6,401 bases of DNA from an uncultured Peptococcaceae bacterium (GTDB lineage Bacteria; Bacillota; Peptococcia; Peptococcales; Peptococcaceae): assembly GCA_958451915.1 (NCBI GenBank), contig CAUDRX010000135.1:1-6401 (forward strand). Direction: 5' to 3'. Below are positions 1-5,324 of this stretch, one piece after another. Each line of letters starts with the position of its first letter. The stretch's first letter is position 1. The notes under the pieces were generated by a model that searched no databases, had not been told where the DNA came from, and was given only the letters and a program-made list of their open reading frames with translations. The translations under genes and the position numbers were made by a program.

Positions 1-3
1 TGA

Positions 4-795
4 TCATTTCTCGCTGTCGGTGTCCGGGACTTCTTCGACTTTGACTTTTTTGCGGATCTTGTCGTCGACGTCTTTGAAGAGGACGGACTGTGGGCGGTTT
101 GGATCGAACTTGGTCGGATCGCCAGGGAAGGCCTGGTGGCGGTTGGCGTAGGCTTCCATGTTGCCGGCGTCGTCGAGGATCTCACCGACACTGGCGGCGG
201 CGTCGACGATGGCATCGACTGGGCTCTTGAGTGGTTTGGCGTTTGGATCCTTGATGACTTCGACTTTTTCTGGTGTTTCGATAACGGTGGTGTCTTTGCG
301 GATCTTGTCGTCAACGTCTTTGAAGAGGACGGACTGTGGACGGTTTGGATCGAACCTGGTCGGATCGCCTGGGTAAGCCTGGTGGCGATTGGCATAGGCT
401 TCCATGCTGCCGACATCGGAGAGGATCTCGCCGACGGCGCCGGCGGCGCTGGCGATCGCATTGGCGGTGGCAGCACCTGGGGTTGGCTTGAGAGGTTCGT
501 CGGTGAGGACTTCGTCGTACATCGGTGGGATGTGGACGCTGTATTCTTCGATGGCATCGCTGCAGGTTGGACTTTGTTTGCAGTTGGCGTAGCTCTCGAG
601 ACCTTCGGTCTGTTTGATGATGTTGCGCACTTCGCTGAAGAAACCGATGATGTCATGCTTGAGGATCTGCGCGGCGTGCTTGAGGGCGGTCTTGTTTTCA
701 GGTTCGCGGAAATTGTGGACGGTGAGTTTTGAGCGGCGCACGCCTCTCTCAACGAATTCTCTGGCGCGGCCGTGATCGTTTTCGTGTCTTGCCAT
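4..795 (-). CDS. Hypothetical protein with two internal 56-residue repeats
   Basis: I do not recognise this 263-residue protein and assign no function. It is complete: ATG at 793-795, stop at 4-6, and an SD-like AAGGGGA 8 nt upstream of the start. The N-terminal ~30 residues are basic, with no signal peptide; no membrane segment is visible anywhere, so it is probably cytosolic. Residues 112-167 and 194-249 are direct repeats identical at 46 of 56 positions. Each has an Ala-rich helix-like part (VGEIL), then MEAYANRHQA, PGDPT, FDPNRPQSVLFKDVDDKIRK. A degenerate third motif, LESYANCKQ, lies at residues 66-74, followed by Cys72 and Cys78 as CKQSPTC. The linker between repeats and the C-terminus are charged (Lys/Glu/Asp). 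Proline codons are mostly CCA (13 of 20 by hand count), unlike the neighbouring spe genes. It is transcribed divergently from the polyamine operon, so a shared role is not implied. Confidence is for a real gene, not a function. Confidence 0.85.
   Translation of the reverse strand: MARHENDHGRAREFVERGVRRSKLTVHNFREPENKTALKHAAQILKHDIIGFFSEVRNIIKQTEGLESYANCKQSPTCSDAIEEYSVHIPPMYDEVLTDEPLKPTPGAATANAIASAAGAVGEILSDVGSMEAYANRHQAYPGDPTRFDPNRPQSVLFKDVDDKIRKDTTVIETPEKVEVIKDPNAKPLKSPVDAIVDAAASVGEILDDAGNMEAYANRHQAFPGDPTKFDPNRPQSVLFKDVDDKIRKKVKVEEVPDTDSEK
49..462 (-). repeat. Intragenic direct repeat, two 168-bp copies 246 bp apart
   Basis: The copies lie at 49-216 and 295-462 and encode residues 194-249 and 112-167 of the minus-strand protein. 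A hand alignment gives about 23 differences in 168 bp, concentrated in the part encoding the Ala-rich helix. The half encoding MEAYANRHQ to KIRK is nearly invariant (2 changes in 37 residues). Spacing is a whole number of codons (82), so the duplication kept frame. The pattern fits a fairly recent internal duplication, or homogenisation by recombination, under selection on the C-terminal half. Confidence 0.9.
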
Positions 796-832
796 AGGAT
801 CATTCCCCTTTCTGTATGAATACTGCTGTTCT

Positions 833-872
833 GCCGGCTGAGCCGGCGATCGATCAAATGGTTAGATCGATC
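833..872 (-). promoter_or_regulatory. Two hairpins in the 5' leader of the repeat protein gene
   Basis: The leader carries two perfect inverted repeats in series. GATCGATC (848-855) pairs with GATCGATC (865-872) across a 9-nt loop. GCCGGC (833-838) pairs with GCCGGC (842-847) across a 3-nt loop. Neither is followed by a U-run in the minus direction, so a terminator is unlikely. They could stabilise the mRNA 5' end or affect translation, which is inference. The self-complementary arms could equally be a DNA binding site. Confidence 0.5.
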
Positions 873-884
873 TTCTTAGTTTGA

Positions 885-913
885 ATTATAGCAGTCAGAA
901 GGGGTGGAAACAA
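885..913 (-). promoter_or_regulatory. Sigma-70-type promoter for the repeat protein gene
   Basis: Read on the minus strand, the -35 is TTGTTT (908-913) and the -10 is a perfect TATAAT (885-890), separated by exactly 17 nt. A TG one base upstream of the -10 gives an extended -10 (TGCTATAAT). The predicted start is near 878, giving a leader of about 83 nt before the ATG at 795. The weak -35 is compensated by the consensus extended -10. Confidence 0.75.
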
Positions 914-980
914 GCATGGAGGCTATTTTTTTGTAAAATTCCCACTATTATATCGGGGTGCCGGAAATGGCTTGGCAAAG

Positions 981-1029
981 GCCCGGAGGCAGGGCGGCAT
1001 CCGGAGCCAAAATCTTTGGGCCGCCGGGC
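981..1029. repeat. Imperfect inverted repeat upstream of the speD promoter
   Basis: The arms at 981-990 and 1020-1029 are complementary at 9 of 10 positions (GCCCGGAGGC with GCCGCCGGGC). Between them lies a small hairpin, CCAAA (1007-1011) with TTTGG (1015-1019). A competing pairing also exists: GGCGGC (993-998) with GCCGCC (1020-1025). The element ends 8 nt before the speD -35 box, upstream of the predicted start, so it would act as DNA (an operator) unless an upstream transcript covers it. No T-run follows on either strand. Confidence 0.45.
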
Positions 1030-1037
1030 GATTGAGA

Positions 1038-1066
1038 TTGACCTTGCGGACGGGAATTGTTATACT
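1038..1066 (+). promoter_or_regulatory. Sigma-70-type promoter for the polyamine operon
   Basis: The -35 is TTGACC (1038-1043) and the -10 is TATACT (1061-1066), with a 17-nt spacer. TG at 1058-1059 makes an extended -10. The predicted start is about 1073, leaving a leader of about 77 nt before speD. This is the strongest plus-strand promoter I see in the window and probably drives speD through the last gene, since no convincing promoter appears in the later gaps. Confidence 0.8.
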
Positions 1067-1149
1067 TAAAATGGTTTGACAGGCGTCTCATAGGGGAATG
1101 AAGGCCGTAGACCCGGCACATTTTTGATAAGAAATGGAGAGAGTGGAAG

Positions 1150-1914
1150 ATGACAGACAAGCTCCGCTTGTACGGGTTTAACAACCTGACAAAATCTCTG
1201 AGTTTTAATATTTACGACGTCTGCTATGCGCGGACGCTCCGCGAACAGCGGGACTATGTCGCCTATATCGACGAGCAGTACAATTCGGATCGTCTGACGG
1301 ATATCCTTGTCAATGTCACGGAGATGATCGGTGCGAATGTGCTCAATATCGCTCATCAGGATTATGACCCGCAGGGGGCGAGTGTGACGCTTCTGATCGC
1401 TGAAAGCTCGATGGTGCCGATGCCTGCGAGCGATACGGTCGTGGCGCATCTGGATAAGAGCCATGTAACGGTGCACACCTATCCGGAGTACCATCCGGAG
1501 AATGCGATCGCGACTTTCCGTGTGGATATCGATGTTGCGACATGCGGGGAGATCTCACCGCTCTCGACGCTGGATTACCTGATCGGAAGCTTTGATTCGG
1601 ACATCATCACGATGGATTACCGTATCCGTGGTTTTACGCGTGATGTGGACGGTAAGAAGGTGTTCAACGATCATCCGATGGCTTCGATCCAGGATTATAT
1701 CAACAAAGACACGCTGAAGCGCTATGATGCCGTGGATATCAACATCTATCAAGCCAATATCTATCATACAAAGATGCTCATTAAGGACATCGACATACAG
1801 AATTATCTTTTCAACACAGACGCTTACGAACTGCTGCCGCAGAAGCGTCTCGAGATCACGCAGAACCTGCGCAAAGAGATGATCGAGATCTTCAGCGGCT
1901 GCAACGTTTATTAG
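1150..1914 (+). CDS. speD: S-adenosylmethionine decarboxylase proenzyme (SpeD)
   Basis: SpeD decarboxylates S-adenosylmethionine to supply the aminopropyl donor for spermidine synthase. The 254-residue product matches the enteric class of SpeD (about 264 residues in E. coli), which is longer than the ~120-130-residue Bacillus/Thermotoga class. The self-processing site is clear: HLDKSHVTVHTYPE, with cleavage expected between Lys103 and Ser104, Ser104 becoming the catalytic pyruvoyl group of the alpha chain. His109 and Cys132 (DVATCGEISP) sit where the E. coli enzyme has residues needed for processing and catalysis. The ATG at 1150 has GGAG at 1136-1139, a 10-nt spacing, which is longish but acceptable. 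It is the first gene of the operon, behind a strong promoter. The stop (1912-1914) is followed within 2 nt by a tandem repeat. Proline codons are almost all CCG (7 of 8). Confidence 0.96.
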   Translation: MTDKLRLYGFNNLTKSLSFNIYDVCYARTLREQRDYVAYIDEQYNSDRLTDILVNVTEMIGANVLNIAHQDYDPQGASVTLLIAESSMVPMPASDTVVAHLDKSHVTVHTYPEYHPENAIATFRVDIDVATCGEISPLSTLDYLIGSFDSDIITMDYRIRGFTRDVDGKKVFNDHPMASIQDYINKDTLKRYDAVDINIYQANIYHTKMLIKDIDIQNYLFNTDAYELLPQKRLEITQNLRKEMIEIFSGCNVY

Positions 1915-1915
1915 T

Positions 1916-2053
1916 GAGCGAGCGCCGGTGGCGCTCATGGTTGCGAACCGATCGAGGCGGGAGCCGAGAAGAGCGAGCGCCAGTGGCGCTCACGGTTGCG
2001 AACCGATCGAGGCGGAAGCCGAGAAGAGCGAGCGCCGGTGGTACTTGCTCACA
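1916..2053 (+). repeat. 55-bp tandem repeat with hairpins in the speD-speA gap
   Basis: There are two full copies, 1916-1970 and 1971-2025, with 3 substitutions in 55 bp. A third copy starts at 2026, matches for 16 bp, then continues with a small indel to about 2053. Each full unit has a perfect 7-bp stem GAGCGCC/GGCGCTC with a 3-nt loop (1920-1936, 1975-1991). A second stem, GGTT/AACC around GCG, follows (1939-1949, 1993-2005). A GGC-GNRA-GCC mini-hairpin follows that (1956-1965, 2011-2020). The element occupies nearly the whole space between the speD stop and the SD of the next gene. It looks like an interspersed intergenic repeat family, but copy number elsewhere cannot be judged from this window. 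Confidence 0.85.
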
Positions 2054-2054
2054 G

Positions 2055-2071
2055 GGCCGCCTGCGGCGGTC
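2055..2071 (+). promoter_or_regulatory. GC-rich hairpin just upstream of the speA ribosome binding site
   Basis: GGCCGCC (2055-2061) pairs with GGCGGTC (2065-2071) through 7 base pairs, one of them G-U, around a TGC loop. It ends 6 nt before the SD. With no T-run it is not an intrinsic terminator. It may modulate translation, or mark an RNA processing site between speD and speA, which is inference. Confidence 0.45.
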
Positions 2072-2077
2072 AGAATA

Positions 2078-2084
2078 AAGGAGG
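2078..2084 (+). promoter_or_regulatory. Strong SD (AAGGAGG) that decides the speA start
   Basis: AAGGAGG ends at 2084. The first in-frame ATG (2087) would be only 2 nt away, too close for normal initiation. The GTG at 2093 sits 8 nt away, the usual optimum. GTG is therefore preferred, with the ATG as the alternative. The products differ by only two residues. Confidence 0.65.
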
Positions 2085-2092
2085 AAATGACG

Positions 2093-3532
2093 GTGAATCA
2101 GGATCGAATGCCTATTTTGGATGCGCTGGAGGATTTCAAGAGTCAGCGTATCGTCCCATTTGATGTACCTGGTCACAAGCGCGGCAAAGGCAACAAAGAA
2201 CTCGCTGCATTCCTTGGAGAAGCCTGCGTTTCGATCGATGTGAACTCGATGAAATGTCTGGACAATCTCTGCCACCCTGTCAGTGTGATCCGCGAGGCAG
2301 AAATGCTTGCCGCCGATGCTTTCGAAGCACAGGCGGCTTTTTTGATGGTTGGCGGTACGACATCGGCGGTACAGGCGATGATCCTTTCGGTGGTGTCACC
2401 GGGTGATCAGATCATATTGCCGCGCAATGTGCACCGCAGTGTGATCGATGCGCTGGTGCTGGTGGATGCGGAACCGATCTATATCAATCCGCAGCTGGAC
2501 CAGCGGCTGGGGATCTCGCTGGGAATGGAGATCGAGGATGTGAAACAGACCATCGAGGCCCATCCGAACGCCAAAGCGGTGCTGGTGAACAATCCGACCT
2601 ATTACGGCATCTGTTCCAATCTTGAGGCGATCGTTGAGATCGCTCATGCCCACGGCATGAAGGTGCTGGCCGATGAGGCCCACGGCACGCATTTCTATTT
2701 TGGCGATGGGCTGCCAAAGGCGGCCATGCATGTGGGCGCGGATATGGCTGCGGTGAGCATGCACAAGAGCGGCGGCTCGCTGACGCAGAGCTCGATCCTG
2801 CTTTTGGGACCGAACATCAACGCCGACTATGTGCGCCAGATCATCAACCTTACCCAGACGACGAGCGGGTCCTATCTCCTGCTCTCGAGCCTGGATATCT
2901 CGCGCCGCAATCTGGCGCTGCGCGGCAAGGAGACCTTTGCGCGCGTGCTCGATATGGCTGAATACGCCCGCAAGGAGATCAATGCCATCGGCGATTACTG
3001 GGCCTATGGCTACGATCTCATCGATGGCGATGCGGTCTATGATTTCGATCGCACGAAGCTTTCGGTGAACACGCTGGCCCTGGGACTGGCAGGCATTGAG
3101 GTTTACGACCTCCTGCGCGATGAATACGACATCCAGGCGGAGCTCGGCGATCTTGGCAATTTCCTGGCCTATATCTCCATCGGTGATCGTCCGGCAGATA
3201 TTGAGCGCCTCATCGGTGCCCTGCAGGAGATCCGCCGCCGTTTCAAAAAACCGGCGGTGAACATGTTCGAGCAGGAATACATCAATCCGATCGTTAAGAT
3301 GACGCCGCACAAAGCCTTCTACGCACCGAAGAAATCGCTGGTGCTGGAAAACTGTGTGGGGCATGTCTGTGCCGAGTTTGTGATGATCTATCCGCCGGGT
3401 ATCCCGATCCTTTCGCCAGGTGAACTGGTGACAAAGGAGATCGTAGAATACATCCGCTATGCCAAGCAGAAAGGCTGCTCCATGCTGGGGCCGGAAGACA
3501 TGGGCGTCAACCGTTTGAACGTCATCGACTGA
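2093..3532 (+). CDS. speA: Orn/Lys/Arg decarboxylase, PLP fold type I; probable arginine decarboxylase
   Basis: This is a PLP-dependent basic amino acid decarboxylase of the compact (~480-490 residue) group that includes Bacillus SpeA, without the N-terminal wing domain of the enteric inducible enzymes. Numbering from the GTG, the 479-residue product has FDVPGHKRGKG (23-33) near the N-terminus, a cofactor-phosphate region VGGTTSAV (86-93), Asp194 in LADEAHGTHF to pair with the PLP pyridine nitrogen, and the Schiff-base Lys225 in SMHKSGGSLTQSS. The C-terminal domain ends in a YPPGIPILSPGE motif (433-444). The reading frame stays open back to 1928 through the tandem repeat, but that extension lacks an SD and is repeat-derived, so I reject it. 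Substrate cannot be read from sequence alone. The downstream agmatinase gene argues for arginine to agmatine, with lysine or ornithine as alternatives. Proline codons are mainly CCG (16 of 22). Confidence 0.93.
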   Translation: MNQDRMPILDALEDFKSQRIVPFDVPGHKRGKGNKELAAFLGEACVSIDVNSMKCLDNLCHPVSVIREAEMLAADAFEAQAAFLMVGGTTSAVQAMILSVVSPGDQIILPRNVHRSVIDALVLVDAEPIYINPQLDQRLGISLGMEIEDVKQTIEAHPNAKAVLVNNPTYYGICSNLEAIVEIAHAHGMKVLADEAHGTHFYFGDGLPKAAMHVGADMAAVSMHKSGGSLTQSSILLLGPNINADYVRQIINLTQTTSGSYLLLSSLDISRRNLALRGKETFARVLDMAEYARKEINAIGDYWAYGYDLIDGDAVYDFDRTKLSVNTLALGLAGIEVYDLLRDEYDIQAELGDLGNFLAYISIGDRPADIERLIGALQEIRRRFKKPAVNMFEQEYINPIVKMTPHKAFYAPKKSLVLENCVGHVCAEFVMIYPPGIPILSPGELVTKEIVEYIRYAKQKGCSMLGPEDMGVNRLNVID

Positions 3533-3533
3533 G

Positions 3534-3548
3534 TGCCCTTCAGGGGCA
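3534..3548 (+). promoter_or_regulatory. Intercistronic hairpin between speA and speE
   Basis: TGCCCT (3534-3539) pairs with GGGGCA (3543-3548) around a 3-nt loop, with one G-U pair. It begins 1 nt after the speA stop and ends 2 nt before the speE SD. It is too short, and lacks a T-run, to be an intrinsic terminator. A role in mRNA processing or translation of speE is possible but inferred. Confidence 0.4.
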
Positions 3549-3562
3549 AAAGGAGGTCTATA

Positions 3563-4435
3563 ATGGAACTTTGGTACACTGAACCACATTCCAAAGATGT
3601 GAAGTTTTCGATCAAGTTTAACCGACAGCTCTACACCGAACAGAGCGATTTCCAGCGCATCGATGTGTTTGAGAGCGACGAATTTGGCCGCTTCCTGACC
3701 CTTGACGGGATCATGATGCTGACCGAGAAGGATGAGTTCATCTATCATGAGATGATCGTGCATGTGCCGATGGCTGTGCATCCGAATGTGCGCAAGGTGC
3801 TTGTGATCGGTGCCGGTGACGGAGGTTGTCTGCGTGAGCTCGTGCGCTATCCGGAGATCGAGCATATCGATGTGGTGGAGATCGACGAACGAGTCATCGC
3901 GGTTTGCCGCGACTGGCTGCCACAGACGGCCTGTGGCTTCGATGATCCGCGCGTGCATATCCATATCGCCGATGGGCTCAAATATGTGCGCAAGTGTGTG
4001 GATGAATATGACCTCATCATTGTTGATTCGACGGACCCGTTCGGTCCGGGGGAAGGCCTTTTCACCAAGGAGTTCTACGGCAACTGCTACAAAGCGCTGC
4101 ATGACGATGGCATCATGGTCAATCAGCATGAGAGCCCTTTCTATAAGGAAGACGCCCGTGCCATGCAGCGGGCACACAAGCGCATCGTTGAAAGTTTTGC
4201 GCTCAGCCGCATCTATCAGGCGCATATTCCGACTTATCCATCGGGGCATTGGCTCTTCGGATTTGCGTCGAAAAAATACCATCCCGTACATGACATGGAT
4301 GCACGCCGCTGGAACGCGCGCGGCCTTGAGACCCGTTATTATAACACCAACCTGCACCATGGCAGTTTCTATCTGCCAAACTATGTGCAGGATCTCTTAG
4401 AAAATGTAGAACCAGAGGAAGACGATGAAGATTAA
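3563..4435 (+). CDS. speE: Polyamine aminopropyltransferase (spermidine synthase, SpeE)
   Basis: SpeE transfers the aminopropyl group of decarboxylated S-adenosylmethionine to an amine, normally putrescine, giving spermidine and methylthioadenosine. The ATG at 3563 is 6 nt after a perfect AGGAGG (3551-3556), and the 290-residue length is typical. The Rossmann methyltransferase-like fold shows VLVIGAGDGG (79-88), the acidic residue of the nucleoside site in VVEIDE (104-109), IADGLKYV (135-142), and the catalytic-loop motif VDSTDPFGPGEGLF (154-167). IPTYPSGHWLFGFAS (222-236) near the C-terminal third is also characteristic. The N-terminal strand region carries YTEQSDFQRIDVFES (24-38). The protein ends in an acidic tail, EPEEDDED (283-290), whose purine-rich codons also carry the speB ribosome binding site. 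Putrescine is the default acceptor. Agmatine, as in Thermus, cannot be excluded given the neighbouring speA and speB. Confidence 0.96.
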   Translation: MELWYTEPHSKDVKFSIKFNRQLYTEQSDFQRIDVFESDEFGRFLTLDGIMMLTEKDEFIYHEMIVHVPMAVHPNVRKVLVIGAGDGGCLRELVRYPEIEHIDVVEIDERVIAVCRDWLPQTACGFDDPRVHIHIADGLKYVRKCVDEYDLIIVDSTDPFGPGEGLFTKEFYGNCYKALHDDGIMVNQHESPFYKEDARAMQRAHKRIVESFALSRIYQAHIPTYPSGHWLFGFASKKYHPVHDMDARRWNARGLETRYYNTNLHHGSFYLPNYVQDLLENVEPEEDDED

Positions 4436-5276
4436 TACCCAGACATTTATCGCCGCTGATGCGGCTTTTGCAGACGCGCGCGCCGTTATCTTCGGGGCGC
4501 CGTTCGATGGCACGACTTCGTTCCGACCGGGCACACGATTCGGTCCGCAGGCGATCCGTGCCGAGAGTGACGGCATTGAGACCTACAGTCCTTATCAGAA
4601 CAAAGACCTCGAGGACATTGCTGTATCAGATATCGGCGACCTGCCGTTTCCGTTTGGCAATGTCGATGCGGTGCTGGCGATGATCGAAGAAACGACTGCT
4701 GAGATCCTCGCGGCGGAGAAGCTGCCTGTCATGCTCGGCGGGGAACATCTTGTGACCCTGGGGGCCGTGCGCGCCATGGTGCGCCGTTATCCGGATCTGC
4801 ACATCGTGCATTTCGATGCCCACGCTGATCTGCGTGAGGAATACCTCGGCGAACGCCTCTCCCATGCCACGGTGCTGCGCCGCTGCCACGACCTCGTGGG
4901 CGACGGGCGCATCCATCAGTTTGGCATCCGCAGCGGGGAACGCAGCGAGTTTGAATTCGGCATGGCGCATACGGATTTCCATCCGTTCAACACGCGTGAC
5001 GTGCTGGCCATGACGATGGCCCTGGGCGAAGAGGTGCCGGTCTATGTGACCGTGGACCTCGATGTCCTCGACCCATCGCTCTTTGCCGGCACCGGCACAC
5101 CGGAAGCCGGCGGCATCTTCTTCCCAGAGCTGGAAGAAGCGCTCCTGGCGCTGGAGCCGCTGAACGTGGTCGGCTTTGATATGAACGAGCTCTCGCCGCA
5201 TTACGATGCGTCGGGCGTTTCGACGGCTGTTGCTTGCAAGGTCTTGCGCGAGATGCTCTTGACCTTTGTAAAATAA
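4425..5276 (+). CDS. speB: Agmatinase-type ureohydrolase (SpeB)
   Basis: This manganese ureohydrolase would cleave agmatine to putrescine and urea. The ATG at 4425 lies inside the end of speE (11-nt overlap, different frame). An AGAGGA SD at 4414-4419 lies in the codons for the acidic SpeE tail, so the two genes are probably translationally coupled. The 283-residue product has the full set of expected metal ligands: His108 in MLGGEHLV, Asp131, His133 and Asp135 in FDAHADL, and Asp211 and Asp213 in VDLDVLDP. FDMNELSPHYD (251-261) is the usual C-terminal motif, and the N-terminal GAPFDGTTSFRPGTRFGP (24-41) is typical of agmatinases. Family members also act on guanidinobutyrate, formiminoglutamate or aminopropylagmatine. 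The speA/speE context favours agmatine or aminopropylagmatine. Proline codons are mainly CCG (11 of 15). Confidence 0.94.
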   Translation: MKINTQTFIAADAAFADARAVIFGAPFDGTTSFRPGTRFGPQAIRAESDGIETYSPYQNKDLEDIAVSDIGDLPFPFGNVDAVLAMIEETTAEILAAEKLPVMLGGEHLVTLGAVRAMVRRYPDLHIVHFDAHADLREEYLGERLSHATVLRRCHDLVGDGRIHQFGIRSGERSEFEFGMAHTDFHPFNTRDVLAMTMALGEEVPVYVTVDLDVLDPSLFAGTGTPEAGGIFFPELEEALLALEPLNVVGFDMNELSPHYDASGVSTAVACKVLREMLLTFVK

Positions 5277-5308
5277 ATCAGTGAGTAAGTTGTTGCATTT
5301 TTTATCTT

Positions 5309-5316
5309 AAGGAGGG
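5309..5316 (+). promoter_or_regulatory. SD supporting a TTG start for the dehydrogenase gene
   Basis: AAGGAGGG at 5309-5316 is the only strong ribosome binding site in the 48-nt gap after speB. Its AGGAGG core lies 9 nt before TTG at 5325-5327. No ATG or GTG sits at a usable distance in frame: the first in-frame ATG (5382) would remove the glycine-rich nucleotide-binding loop. Confidence 0.8.
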
Positions 5317-5324
5317 ACCTATCA

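Larger units (their letters stand above)
796..1149. other. Divergent intergenic region
   Basis: This 354-nt gap contains no supported gene. It holds a minus-strand promoter and structured 5' leader for the repeat protein (796-913), a GC-rich imperfect inverted repeat (981-1029), and a plus-strand promoter with a leader of about 77 nt for speD (1038-1149). The stretch between roughly 914 and 980 is AT-rich at first (a T-run at 925-932). I see nothing else there that I can support. Confidence 0.8.

Noticed and set aside
136..732. Long plus-strand open frame (198 codons) opposite the repeat protein
   Set aside because: It is the antisense shadow of the minus-strand gene. The minus strand has the SD, promoter and repeat conservation, and the plus frame shows no supporting start signal.
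947..978. Second minus-strand promoter (TATAAT at 947-952 with TTGCCA at 973-978)
   Set aside because: The spacer is 20 nt, too long for good activity, and the promoter at 885-913 has ideal spacing and an extended -10.
1071..1079. ATG GTT TGA minimal frame at the speD transcription start
   Set aside because: It begins at or before the predicted start of transcription and has no SD, so it is probably chance.
1103..1126. Attenuator-like terminator in the speD leader
   Set aside because: The only stem is 4 bp (GCCG/CGGC) before a run of five T, too weak for an intrinsic terminator.
1928..2092. N-terminal extension of the decarboxylase to an ATG at 1928
   Set aside because: The extra codons translate the tandem repeat, have no SD, and are not part of the family's usual N-terminus. 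The strong SD at 2078-2084 fixes the start downstream.
2396..4360. Very long minus-strand open frame of 654 codons
   Set aside because: It runs antisense across two convincingly identified genes (speA and speE). It is a by-product of GC-rich codon use, and its translation shows no domain I recognise.
5244..5308. Internal promoter or terminator between speB and the dehydrogenase
   Set aside because: TTGCGC/TAAAAT has a 19-nt spacer and TTGACC at 5259 has no -10 partner. The T-run at 5297-5303 lacks a stem before it.
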